Source: Dioscorea cayenensis subsp. rotundata
Lineage: Eukaryota > Streptophyta > Magnoliopsida > Dioscoreales > Dioscoreaceae
Reading direction: 5' to 3'
Assembly: GCF_009730915.1 (NCBI RefSeq)
Contig: NC_052489.1
Span: 2,197,622 to 2,261,621 of the forward strand
Length of the DNA: 64,000 bases
The position numbers and the translations under genes are program-made. The number at the start of each line of letters is the position of its first letter. Within the stretch, counting starts at the first letter, position 1. The notes beneath the pieces were generated by a model. That model saw only the letters and a program-made list of their open reading frames with translations. It was not told where the DNA came from and ran no database searches. Shown in pieces: positions 1-10,969 of this stretch.

Positions 1-128
1 GGTTCCAAGAGCTTTCCGATGTCCTCGTCCTCGTCAAAGAGTTCATCCTCCACGGCTTCCTGATGGTTGTGCGCGGATTGCGGAATGAGATCGGATTCTT
101 GATCAGCTTTTCTCTTTTTGGAAGCCAT
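1..128 (-). CDS. 5' end of a nuclear acidic/basic protein gene, possibly UBA2-type RNA-binding protein (partial)
   Basis: The minus strand opens with an ATG at 126-128 and stays open to the window edge, giving 42 complete codons. The peptide begins MASKKRKADQ, a basic KKRK cluster that would serve as a nuclear localisation signal, and runs into an acidic stretch (ELFDEDEDIGKLLE). A lysine-rich start, then an acidic stretch, then a KLLEP-like motif is how plant UBP1-associated protein 2 (UBA2) RNA-binding proteins start ahead of their RRM domains. The RRMs would lie outside the window, so this identity is a guess from a short match. The bases just upstream (129-330) look like a 5' UTR and promoter with no other ORF. 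That this is a real gene start is more secure than its family. Confidence 0.5.
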   Translation of the reverse strand, partial: MASKKRKADQESDLIPQSAHNHQEAVEDELFDEDEDIGKLLE

Positions 129-792
129 GGTTAGGGTTTCGGAGCTTGGGGAGTTTGTCTAGGGTTTTAGGGGAGAGGTTGGGAACGAAGGGGAGGAGAT
201 GATCGGCGGGTGCTTAATGCGCGGGCTAGTGTTGTTCTGGATTGAATCCCTACCGTTCATCACCCTGGAATATTTTTGACGGTTCATGTTGAATCCGAGA
301 TTGAAGAATCTGGACCGTTGATCATGCCTTATGTTTCTTTCAGCGATCCCCTCCGTTCATACCCATGATATGAATGAATCTTTTTTTCTTAATTAAGCTT
401 TTTAATTATATCGATTGTATTAATATTTTTTTAAGTAAATTACTTTTAGACATTCCTTATTTAGCTATTATAACTTCTATACAATTTATCATCATGCACA
501 CAAGAAAAACACAAACACATTTTTTTATAACACCTAACCCATGCATTCATTATGAGTTTGAAATTCAAAGTTGTCTTTCTAATAAGATCACACAATATTA
601 ATAAACTGAAAATAGATGGCTTAACAGTTTTTTATTTAAAAGTAAAGGAAATTTATAAAATAAATTTTCAAGAGATCATTTTTTTTTTGAATAATTGTTA
701 AAAATTTAACAATTTGAAATTAAAAACATTCATAAATTAAATGAAGAGTACGAGTACAATGGAGCTTCATTGAGGAGGAACTTACTGGTGAG

Positions 793-960
793 CAACTCGA
801 TAAGTGATTAGTGGTAAAAATTTGTTAAAAAGTTCATTAAATAAATTTTAAAATATATGATTCAATTCATTTTTAACAACTCGATAAGTGATTAGTAATA
901 AAAATTTGTTAAAAGTGTCCATTAAATAAATTTTGAAATATGTAATTTAATTCATTGAAT
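793..960. repeat. Two-copy 84-bp tandem repeat
   Basis: Units start at 793 and 877, both with CAACTCGATAAGTGATTAGT, and stay about 85% alike for their whole length. No coding content. Confidence 0.8.
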
Positions 961-1105
961 TAAAAATGAATTGCAGTTAGAGGGGTCTCCAGTTTGAGCC
1001 CGTCTACTCGTAAATGCACAATAAATCTTTTTCGGAGGTTGTGCACTGTTACTCTCTAGAGTTACACAGAAGAGGAATTAATCCCCAAAAGATTGTTAAA
1101 CATGT
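955..1105 (+). mobile_element. Diverged tRNA-derived SINE-like fragment (SINE A relative)
   Basis: Contains GGTCTCCAGTTTGAGCCCGT, which matches the B-box region of the better preserved SINE at 3861-4117 (GGTCTCGAGTTTGAACCTCT). Looser similarity follows downstream, such as GGAATTAATCCCC against GGAATTATTCTC. No target-site duplication is recognisable, so this is an old or truncated copy. Confidence 0.4.
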
Positions 1106-1286
1106 GTGACTTGTGCATTTTCGTACCTAGTTGTCCTCCTGGCATCTTTTGCACTTGACGTTTTTTATAAAAAAAATAATAATTAAAACTATTGATGAAA
1201 TAAACCTATAAGATGTAAAAGTGATTTTCTTTATCAAGACCCTGCAGCTTCTTGTTAGATATTAATATTTCCTCAACACCTGATCA

Positions 1287-2390
1287 TTAACAGTACCAAA
1301 TGAGAATCTCCTTAACAGAAAACAAGAAAATATACTGCCCAAAGGATCATCAAAGGTACAATAATTGAGAAATTAGACTATTATCAAAACCTGAAGATTG
1401 TTTTAACTTTGAACTAAATGCATCACATCATACTGCAAAGAAATCACCAATCATGTTTGTTGTAGGTTGATCAAAACCAACAACTGGTCACATTAGCTAA
1501 ACAAGAGGACTGTACCACTCAATAGCTTCAACCATTTTTGTTGATGTTATGGTTGAGTTAGATTCATGATAGATTGCCATCAAGGCCTTTTGTGCACTCC
1601 ATGATTAACAATCAATACTGTGTGAGAATCTCCTTAAGAGTACTAAAGTTTGAGCAATGAGAAAATTTCCATGCCAAGACAAGCAATCTATGATGACAAA
1701 AAGGAATTTCAAAGACACTATAACTGAGAAACTAGACTCTAGACTCTTATCAAGAATTTGAAGATTGTTTGGTTGCATTAGCTACACAAGAATGGTACAC
1801 TTAATAGCTTCAACCATCCTTGTTGATGTCATGGTAGAATTATACCCACCTCTTCAACATTCCAATGATTAACAATACTGTTAAGAGAATATACTTGTCA
1901 CAGTATTTTAGTTTGGAGTAATTGGAAATTTTCATCCCAAGACATTCAAGCAACAGCATGTTGTCCAATGGATTTTCCTAAACACAATGATTGGGAAACC
2001 AGAATTTTATCAGACTGAAAAGAAAGCACCAAAAAACATGGCCTTTTTCCTTGCTGTTCATCAAAGAATAACTTGTTGCATTGAATGGTAGACTCAGACA
2101 TATGAAGGACTGTCACTGATACCTCTTCAACACTCCATGATAATTAACAATACTGTAAGAGATTCTCCCTACTTGCATTACCTGGAGTTGTTGGAAAAAC
2201 AACAATGTAAATTGCTGGATGTATTTCCAAAGACAAATAATTGAGAAACTAGATTCTTATCAAGGACTTGAAGATTGTTTGAACTAAGTGCACAATTTCT
2301 CAATTTCCACTTAAGTCCAATATACCAAACTGTTAAAAACATTTGAGTGCTTCTTATTGGAAATAAAGCCTCAAACATGCTTTTTCATGT
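1287..2390. repeat. Diverged tandem repeat, about four units of 260-320 bp
   Basis: The anchor ATTAACAATACTGT followed by GAGAATCTCCTTA recurs near 1287, 1603, 1866 and 2143. A second anchor, TTGAAGATTGTTT, follows in three of the units (near 1393, 1757 and 2268). Blocks such as AATAGCTTCAACCAT and TTGTTGATGT also recur. The copies are heavily mutated and carry no ORF. Confidence 0.6.
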
Positions 2391-2542
2391 TAATCCAAAG
2401 CCACAGTTTGGTCGTAGTAGCATAAACAGTTACTTTGGATAAGGGAGACATTGTAGACAATGATTATCAGAAAAATCATGATTGTTAATTGATAACAAGC
2501 CTTTTTTGTGGTTAATTTCCATGAAATTTCATACTATGACAC

Positions 2543-2980
2543 TGTAATGCACACAAGTGGAGGGGAGAACGGATCCCAAAAAATTGGTCTATTAGGGAAG
2601 GTTGTCTCACACAATGGGTCCATCTCATAGCCGATGTGGGACTAAAGGAGTTAGTTCATTTGCAATCATTACATTACCCCACCGATAAAGACACTGACGC
2701 CCTCGTCAGTCTGATTAATCTAGGCGCCTGACCAGCGCAGCCAGCCAGCCTGGTCAGAACCCTCCATTGGTCAGCCTTTCACCCGGCCCTCACACAACAC
2801 ACAAGGTGGGATCCACAACTCTCAATGAAAGTACCAATATAATGCACACAAGTGGAGGGGAAAGTGGACCCTAAAAGACCGGCCTAGTAGGGAAGATTGC
2901 CCCCCATTTATATACACACAACGGATCCATCTCATAGCTGATATGGGACTAAAGGGGTTAGTTCATTTGCAATCATTACA
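2543..2980 (-). mobile_element. TRIM-type non-autonomous LTR retrotransposon
   Basis: Two direct repeats, 2543-2673 (131 bp) and 2838-2980 (143 bp), flank a 164-bp non-coding core. The left copy starts TGTAATG and ends CATTACA, the TG..CA rule of LTRs. On the minus strand, TGGTACTTTCATTGAGAG directly follows the right-hand LTR; its first five bases fit the initiator-tRNA primer site. A purine tract (GGTGGGGTAA) precedes the left-hand LTR. Both place the element on the minus strand. There is no gag or pol. I could not find a clean 5-bp target duplication. Confidence 0.7.
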
Positions 2981-2989
2981 AACAAACCA

Positions 2990-3135
2990 TAAGTCACTCC
3001 ACATCAACACAGATATCCAAAGATCGATGGAAAAAAAAAGAAGCACAAACTCCATTAAAATCACCAATCCTAAGTCACTTTTCATTGAAATTTCATCCTA
3101 TCACAATAAATCACTCCACATAAACACAGATTAAA
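2990..3135. repeat. Short local duplication next to the TRIM
   Basis: A block around AAGTCACTCCACATCAACACAG (about 2992) recurs as AAATCACTCCACATAAACACAG (about 3109). The second copy is preceded by GAAATTTCATCCTATCACAA, which resembles the sequence left of the TRIM at 2523-2542, so it may show the pre-insertion layout. Confidence 0.5.
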
Positions 3136-3691
3136 TGAGTAACAATCTCACCACTAGAACACCTGCACAATCCTTTCAGCAGACCATATTTCACAAAGCT
3201 AAGCACTAAAAATACAAATCAATCAAAACCTTAACTTCAAAAGAACACAAAACATCAAATTCCAAGCAAATTGAAGAAAGAAAAAATAAAGAATCATGAA
3301 CTAAATACTCCTTCAGAACCAATTCCAATACCTAATTCCAATAAACGCTGGAATCAGAACACAAATCAAAGCATATGGCCCAAATCACAACAACAGAGTG
3401 ACAAAATGCGATTTTTGCAAGCTTAAATCACATTAAAATTCATTATAAACTCAAAGGAAATCGTTTACCATTGGGATCCATCCAAGAGATTGGCGAACTC
3501 TTCACCTCGATCGAAAGAAAGAGAGCAGGATCGGATCGAGAAAGCGAGGGAAGCACTGAAGCTGAATACGGAAACATGACGGACTGGATCCTGTTTAAAC
3601 GGATCCAAATCCGAATGCGAATCCGAACCCGAACCCGTTTAGCTGGTATAATTTGACCGTACCATACTAAAAACCCAATATTATAATTAAA

Positions 3692-4606
3692 AGAGAAAAT
3701 TTTGCTTAACTAAAACTTATGTTTGCTTCTTGTGATTTAAGTTGTAATATTTTAGTATCTTGTAGTCTAAACTGTTTGTAAAAAAAGTATTTAACACCGT
3801 TAAAATTGAACATGAATTTATTTTCTTTTACCTTTATTTACATTACTAAAACAGTGACTAGGAACCCTAGGGAAATTTAGCTCAGATGGTAGCTACCAGT
3901 AGTTGTAAGTGAGAGGTCTCGAGTTTGAACCTCTCACTCATGATTCATATTTAGGGTCCCTTGTGGGAGTTCTATGTGAGGATTACCTCTCGTTCTCCCC
4001 TCCAGGGTTGCATGGCGGGGGAATTATTCTCAGGAGGTCATTCAAACCACCGTAATTGGTGCACCTCCGCACTCCGTCTGTCCTTTCGCTTTGTCGCTTG
4101 TCTACTTTGTCAAAAGCACTAAAACAGTGACTAATTAAAAATCATAAAAAAAGAAAAAAATCGATTACAAAAAGACAAGCGAGGTGATATAAAAAGAATT
4201 CTGCTTTTTGTGATATAAGTTGTAATATTTTAGTACTTTGTAGTCTAAACTGTTTGTAAAAAAAGTATTTAACACCGTTAAAATTGAACATGAATTTATT
4301 TTTTATTTTTTGCCTTTATTTACATTACTAAAACAGTGACTAATTAAAAACCATTAAGTTTACCTCCGATTATAATTTAAATAGTTTTTAAAATACTATC
4401 CAAATAGACCTGAATAGTGCCTATTAGTATATGTTTTAGTAATGTAAATAAGGACAAAAAATAAATAAATTCAGTTTATTTTTAAGCCAATCAGTAAATA
4501 ATGGAGTTAAGTGTTTTGATTTTTTTTGCAAACGGTTTAAACAAGAGAGAAGTTTCTGAATTGACAAAGAAACAAACCACTGGCGTAGTAGTTTAGCAAA
4601 ATTTTC

Positions 4607-4609
<3 letters not shown>
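3692..4609. mobile_element. MITE-like foldback element with nested SINE
   Basis: Ends are inverted: AGAGAAAATTTTGCTTAAC at 3692 and GTTTAGCAAAATTTTCTCT at 4591-4609. Inside, a block of about 140 bp (from about 3726 to 3860) is repeated at about 4207-4348, and a degraded inverted copy of that block lies at about 4430-4560. The first internal copy was split by the SINE at 3861-4117. There is no transposase. The flanks are too AT-rich to call a target duplication. Confidence 0.6.
3861..4117 (+). mobile_element. tRNA-derived SINE (SINE A) with 16-bp target-site duplication
   Basis: The element starts with a pol III A-box-like stretch (TTTAGCTCAGATGGTAGCTA) and a B-box-like stretch (CTCGAGTTTGAACCTCTCAC), as in a tRNA-related head. 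A GC-richer body follows, ending CTTTGTCAAAAG. It is bounded by a perfect 16-bp direct repeat, ACTAAAACAGTGACTA, at 3845-3860 and 4118-4133. This marks target-primed retroposition into the older foldback element. A truncated relative lies at 35410-35616. Confidence 0.85.
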
Positions 4610-4647
<38 letters not shown>

Positions 4648-6220
4648 ATTTTTAAAATAATTAACTAAATAAAAATTGTCAATTAATCACAAACCCTAAA
4701 CACTTTAAAAAATGTTTACTGAGAATGGCCAATTAATTTTCAATTTTTTATTATTAAATAAATTATAACACCCATGCTTTAGTATTCAAGTTATGTTAGA
4801 ATACCATTAATTTAGAGAATATAGATTTGAATATATAAATCCATACTTCTCATCCTCTTTTCTTTGTATCTAATTTTTATTTAATTCTATTTTGTACAAT
4901 ATTAATAATGATAATGATTTTAAAAAATAAATGATATAAACATGAGAAAGAAGACGATTCTAAATTCCTTTTAAGTTGTTTTTTTTAAAAAAAAAATTCA
5001 ACAAATATAACTTTAGAATGGATAATGTTTAAGGTAATATTTTAATAAACCAATGAAATGATCTCATTAAAGAGGCTATGCCAAGCCACTTGGAGTTGTT
5101 TAATTAGTCAATTTGACTAATTTTTTAAATTTTTATTGGTATGATTGAAACCTAGTTGGTTCCATTTTTGGAACCAAATAGAGGCCTAAGAAAGTCCACT
5201 AAGCCAAAAAAATGCACCCAATTATTGTGAGGTTTATGAAAATCAATAGGTGTCACCAATTTGCTTAATTTAAAAAAATACATATTAAATCCTAATCCTT
5301 TTTTGAGAAAGTGATCTAGAGAGACCTTATCTTATCTTTTCTTTTGTGGAAATATAAGTGCATCATCTCTTATTATTAATTATTATTATTCTACCTTATT
5401 GTTGGGTCTCTTTTCAATTTTTTCAATTTTTGCCTTTTATGGTGAACCTTCAACTTTCATTCATTCATTAATTATAATAATAATAATATTATTATATTTG
5501 TACAATTAACTAAGTCTAGAAATTGTGTTTCTTGGTGAGTATAATTTATGTCAATCATGTCATTCTCATTTATTTAAGGCAAAAATAAAAGAGACTAGAG
5601 GAAATTTTTAATTATATTTTCATTTTTTATAGAGATTTTTTTTTGTATTTTTAAAAAAATTATATGAAATATTACTTTGGTTTATAATAATAAAAATTCT
5701 AATAAAAGAAACTATTTTACTCTTGCCATAAAAGAGTTAGTATTAAATTTTCATCTCAACTCAAAAGTAAAGGATTCAATCAGTGGCTTGCTCATATCCA
5801 ATATATATATATATATATATCTTTGATGCAAGCACAAACTAAAGATTATGTAAGAATCGGAGGGAAAAAAAGAGAAAAAGAGAAAGAATGGAAAGTGATG
5901 GAAGGAAAAAAGAAAAAAAAATAACACAAAAAAAACTTTATGTATAAAGGAATATTATTTATATATGCACTAATGTAACTTCACCATATCTTAAGCAAAG
6001 GTCACCTCCATTCTTATATAATAGATATAATTAATAATTTATGTTTATATTTGAATCAACCTATACATATATAATCACCCACATTAGAATCTTAGTCACT
6101 CTATTTATAATCAAGGATTACATTCCAAACCCACCCAAGAAACTTTTAATACATAGCATAAAAATAAGAATATTACCACATTTTTTTAATATTTTTCAAC
6201 TTAAATAAAAAAATATATAT
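4610..6220. other. Intergenic AT-rich DNA, no gene recognised
   Basis: Very AT-rich sequence with a (TA)n run at about 4611-4644 and another at about 5801-5820. I see no ORF, RNA gene or clear transposon. Confidence 0.7.
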
Positions 6221-7034
6221 GTTTTAACCAGGGTAGTCATACGACTCATATCAATCCTGGGCAGTAATTCAACTAAACCCAAGAGTTAGGGGTCAAAGAG
6301 TTCAACCTGGTTGAATGAGGGTTGAACCAAGATCAGTAATAAAATGTTAAAAAAATATATTATAATAATTAATAACGAATAAATATAATAATAAAACCGT
6401 AATTATAATATAAGAGACACAATTAAATTTAATATTTAAATTCGTCAAGTAATTCAATAATCCTTTAAAAAATTTATTATTTACCTTAATTTAATAAAGT
6501 AAATAACACTTTGTAGATGGCAAAGCTTTTTTCTCAAAGAGTAAAGAAAAAAAAATCTATCACCTAGATTTTCAAAACATGAGTATAAGATTACAAATCA
6601 TCCAAAAAAAAATCTCAAACACAAGCAGGTAACAAAAAAAAACAAAAAAAAAACAAAATCTAAACAAATCTAGTGTGTTCAAGAGGTTGGTATCTTGATA
6701 GAGCCACCAGAGCAAGCAAGAGGTTGGTGGAGTCACCAAAACAAACAAGAGGTTGGTAGAGTCGTGCTCTAACAGAGCGGGAGGAGTGAACGCGTAAAAG
6801 AGTTCAAAGGTATCAGAAAATTTTCAAAAAAAGAAAATAAACCCTAGCATTATAAACCATATGATTCGCCTGAGTCAATCAATTTATAATCGAACCTGGC
6901 AGGTCACCAAGTTAGCACCGAATTTCTTTATATCTGGTTTAATGGCCATGCTCGGATCAGCAACATAGCCGATTCTCGGTTTTTTCAGTTGAACCAGCTA
7001 TGTTGGTCGTCTGTCTGACTACCTTAGTTTTAAC
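6221..7034. mobile_element. Candidate non-autonomous DNA transposon with short inverted ends
   Basis: The left end reads GTTTTAACCAGGGTAGTCAT. The right end, reverse-complemented, reads GTTAAAACTAAGGTAGTCAG. They share about 18 of 22 positions, allowing one gap. The region between is non-coding, with phrases such as GGTTGAACCAAGATCAG typical of dispersed plant repeats. No target duplication is confirmed. Confidence 0.45.
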
Positions 7035-7163
7035 ACGTGTTGATAGATATGTATTATAAATTAATTAACAAAAAGAATGAAAAACAAAATGTTAACAAAG
7101 GATTTGAGGGTTTACTAAAGGGCCTTTGGTCCATCGCTATTAGGTCACTGCTAGGTCCACTGC

Positions 7164-7433
7164 GTAAAGCTTGGTTTGAAGGATTTTCATTACTCAAGTT
7201 TGAAATGCACTGAACACAGTGGCGCCAAGGTTCCCAATTGAACACGCTAAACACAATGGTGCTAAAGATCCACTATTAAACGCAAAGTGTTCCATTGTGT
7301 AAAGCTTGGTTTGAACAATTTTATTACTTAGGTTTGAAATTTGTTGAAGCAGTGGTGCCTAGGGTCCTTAACTGAATAAGCAGGAAGTGAGTGATGGCAA
7401 ATATCCCCTATTGAACGCAATGCTTACGAATGG
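7164..7433. repeat. Two-copy 135-bp tandem repeat
   Basis: Units start at 7164 and 7299 with GTAAAGCTTGGTTTGAA. They share later blocks such as TTACTYAGGTTTGAAAT and AGTGGYGCCWAGGTYC. The array abuts the TRIM that begins at 7445. Confidence 0.65.
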
Positions 7434-7444
7434 ACTGATATTGC

Positions 7445-8003
7445 TGTTAAATTTTAATATTTTGGTACTAGTGGGCCATATATGGGCTTAGGGGTCTTAT
7501 ACCAAAAAGTCTCAAGACTTAGTGGCTCAACCCCTATACCTATATATAAACCCATTACACTTCTATCACATAACCGATGTGGTACTATATTTCCAACACC
7601 CTCCCTCAAGTTCAACTCGCAAACTTGCTCGGGACTTGACAGAGTGCAGTTACGGTGACTATGACACTACTTTGTCTTTCAGAGGTCCTACACACATGGA
7701 CTTGTACACTACTTGTGTCTTAGAGGTCCTATTTTAACTTGACTTGTGTACCTTCTGGAACCTTAGAGGTCTTTTACTAGGTCCCACTATAACTTCCTTT
7801 TTTATCAGGATCATTTTTTTCCCCGAATCTTTGATACCATATTAAATTTTATATTTTGGTATTATTAGGCCCTATATGGATTCTATATGGGTTTAGGGGT
7901 CTTATACCAAAAAATCTCAAGACTTAGTGGTTCAACCCTTATATCTATATATAAACCCATTACACTCTTATCATATAACCGACGTGGTACTTTATTTCCA
8001 ACA
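7445..8003 (-). mobile_element. TRIM-type LTR retrotransposon with intact ends and 5-bp target duplication
   Basis: LTR-like direct repeats lie at 7445-7598 and about 7841-8003. On the minus strand each starts TGTTGGAAATA, and the left one ends TTTAACA. On that strand the right LTR is followed by TGGTATCAAAGATTCGGGG, a good match to the initiator-methionine tRNA primer site. GAGGGAGGG directly precedes the left LTR as polypurine tract. The flanks carry ATTGC at 7440-7444 and 8004-8008, a perfect 5-bp duplication. The core is about 240 bp and has no gag or pol, so it depends on another element for movement. Confidence 0.85.
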
Positions 8004-8008
8004 ATTGC

Positions 8009-10900
8009 TCCTATCCCCTAATTATATACATACTTGTTGTGAAAAAAAAAAAAAGGATTTGAGAGGTTTATTAGATTTAATTTGTTTTGCATGATGTTTA
8101 TCTTCGTATGAGACCCCACAAACAAAAGGAAGACAAGGTTAGTGTCATAAAGAGTATGTTCCTTTATGTTTAAAATGACCACTCATAAAGTAGTGTCGTT
8201 ACAATACCTCCTAAAGCCAAAAGAAGACTACCAAAAGGTTTCATACGAATTAAAAAAATATATATATATATATATATATGTGTGTTTTTTAATTTTTTTG
8301 CATAAAAAAAGAAATGGATTTATAATTTTTTTTATTACGATAAATAGAGTGAAATGATATGACCTGTCGGTTACTTTAGAAAAAAAAATCCATTCATATT
8401 CCGTTTCTATTGATTCAAGAATATTTTTAATTTATTTTATAGATTATAAACTATTTTTTGATTATGCAATTAAATAAAAGAAAATCGTACTTACATGCAC
8501 ATTAAATATATTTATAAGATGATGCAAAGTATTAGCACTCAATAAATAGAACATCAAATCTAAGACAAAAGGTTTATGCACCCTCTCATTATAAACTAAT
8601 TAAATATTTCTTTATTTTTAATCCTCAATTATTTTTCTTAATAGTTGAGTGATTCAACCCAATCCTTATCTTATGCTTAATCAAGCAAACAAAATTTGGT
8701 CTTTTCTCCATCCACTTGTGTATTATTTATTAACTCAAATCAATCCACCATTAATAGATTATTAGAAACTTTATATGTGATAATGCCATTCAATCTTTGT
8801 ACCTTTTCCTTATAAAAGCAATCTCAAATTTCCATTGTATTCATTCCAAACCTCATTCTAATTAGACTCAAAGGTATGCAATATAAGTTCTCTATCTTTC
8901 TTTGTAAGTTTTCAAATTTTATTTTCAATGTATTTATTCATATTTTGCTTGTGTTTTTTTATCGGTTTTGTAGCTCTTTGATCATCGAGAATGAAGTAAT
9001 ATATTTCATACTTCCATGATGGAGTTATTTTTCGGTTATCTAGAAGAAAACCTGCCTCACTATAAATATATGTAAGCATTCTTTGCGCTCATAAAATATT
9101 TATTCTTATTATGCATGAATAAGATAAAAGATTTTTTTTTTTTACATGCAATCTAAAATAAGAATTTGATTTTAGTATTTTTATTTTTTTATAATAAAAG
9201 AAATAGAGAAACAGAATTCTTATACTAAAATGGTTATTTTAATAATTTTATTAAAAATTCAAGTGATATTTTTAATATAATAATTAAAGAAAATAATAAA
9301 ATTTATGAAAATTTGAATTTAGTTTCCATTGGAGCATAACTACATCAACCTTCCAACTTGAGTTTGATGATGGGACACATATTCCAACAAAAGTTATCAT
9401 AATCATAATCATAATCTACAAAACAAATTTCTTGTTAGTGATCGACTGTTTACCTTTTTGTTTTCATTCAATTGCATTACAATATTGGTTCTCAATATTT
9501 TTCACATATATTCTCAAAAATGTCATGGTAAGGTCAATATATAAAATATTACATTACTACTTCGTTAATGACAACGAGATTATGAAGTAAAAAAAAATAG
9601 AGTTATAGTATTTTTAAAAAATTAGTTTAAATTTGATTATATATATATCTGTCTTGTATGACAAGAATTAAGTCGTAAATTTAATTTTTTTTTTAAATTT
9701 TCGGTCTTTAGGACTTACTCAATTAATTAATAAGGATGTAATGGGTAATATACTTATGCCGGTTCAACTCTAGCTAGACCCAAAAATTTACTGCTTGAGG
9801 TTATAAATAAATATAATTTTTATATGTTATAATATGTAATTACATACTTTTATAAGGATATAAAGCAAATTTCCGAATTTATATGTGACCAAAAAATTAG
9901 GGTATAATATTTTTTTAAAAATTTAGTTGAACTTTTTACCATGGATAAACATATATAGTGTGCTAATTTTGGAATTTATAAGGGTTATATGTAAACATAT
10001 ATATATATATATATATTTATACTTTTAAAGGGGTATAAAGCAAATTTACCTAATAAAATTCCATACAGTGGGGCCCATTTAAGTGGCACCCCAGGAAGAA
10101 ACACCATAAAGATACCAAAAGCATCTCACACGCGTGCCTAACCAATTATTTAATTACTTAACTAATAAATTGCTTAATTTTCTTTGATTGATGTCACCAC
10201 CCAACACCCACTAAATAAAAATTAATTTTTTAATCACAATTTCTTAGTTTGATAATCATAATTATACCCCAATCATGCAAGTCCCTATCCAACTAACAAG
10301 AAAAAAATGGAAAATAATAACCAAATAAAATAAAAAATAAAAAAAAAAAAATATAAGATATGGTCACCTGTGGTGAGTGTCTTAAGCTGTGCTCAATCAT
10401 ATTAATTTTGAAATTTCTCAATAATTTAAACCACAAAAAGGACAAACATGATGTGGTGTGCCATCTTTGTCAACCATTTTGTCTTTAATTACTTTTCTAA
10501 AAGTGATAAAATTAAAGTCAAATTACATTTTTTTTAATTTCTTATTGATTAAGAAATCAATCTATTTATATAAACTCACATAAATACTCACATCAGAAAC
10601 TATCATCGAAAGGTATCCCAATACACCATTTAATTTATATCTAACGGCTATGATTTATTTATAAATAATATCACATAATAATTATAAATATTAACTGTTA
10701 AATTATAAATAAACTCTTTTAATTGATGGTGCATTTCTTTACGTACATAAAAGATTTAAATTTAATTATTTTAATGATTGTGAACAAACATTTCTAATCG
10801 ACGGTGCATTTACGTACGTACAGAAGACTTAGAACCGATATATATGTATATATATTATATTGCCTCGAGATTGGTACCCATTTAGATGGGCAACTCTTTA
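8009..10900. other. Intergenic AT-rich DNA, no firm gene
   Basis: Long AT-rich stretch with (TA)n runs near 8262 and 10003. No recognised protein is encoded. A possible short spliced transcript near 8811-9075 is described separately as a weak candidate. Two similar blocks near 10722 and 10800 (GGTGCATTT followed by ACGTAC) form a small local duplication. Confidence 0.6.
8811..9075 (+). other. Possible short spliced transcript with a 19-codon ORF
   Basis: A TATAAAAG box at 8811 is followed by a possible exon ending AAG|GTATGC at 8873. An intron of about 100 bp ends TTTTGTAG at 8973. A second exon holds an ORF at 9016-9075 encoding MMELFFGYLEENLPHYKYM. A donor-like GTAAGC overlaps its end at 9072, so the ORF may continue by splicing. 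These are only motif matches in AT-rich DNA. No family is recognised. Confidence 0.2.
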
Positions 10901-10951
10901 AAGAAGAACAGGTGGAGGTAATCTCACCTGAGTCTAGTTACTCGCTAAGGG

Positions 10952-10969
10952 TGACGCATGATGACGTCA
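10952..10969 (+). promoter_or_regulatory. Paired TGACG motifs (as-1-like) upstream of the TGA gene
   Basis: TGACG at 10952 and the palindrome TGACGTCA at 10962 lie about 1.7 kb upstream of the TGA start codon and a few hundred bases before the likely 5' UTR. TGA factors bind TGACG pairs, spaced 12 bp apart in the as-1 element; here the starts are 10 bp apart. An ACGTGGC G-box-like core follows at 11025. The site suggests, but does not prove, self-regulation. Confidence 0.5.

Larger units (their letters stand above)
129..2542. other. Intergenic, AT-rich, no gene recognised
   Basis: Upstream flank of the partial gene at 1-128. It holds an 84-bp tandem duplication, a SINE-like fragment and a diverged long tandem repeat, each listed separately. 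Short ORFs here are AT-driven and show no recognisable protein. Confidence 0.7.

Noticed and set aside
1287-2390. CRISPR-like array
   Set aside because: Units are long and diverged throughout, with no short constant repeat and unique spacer pattern; this is plant nuclear DNA.
2543-2980. Cassandra-type TRIM carrying 5S rRNA promoter sequence
   Set aside because: I could not find 5S internal promoter boxes in the LTRs, so only a generic TRIM call is supported.
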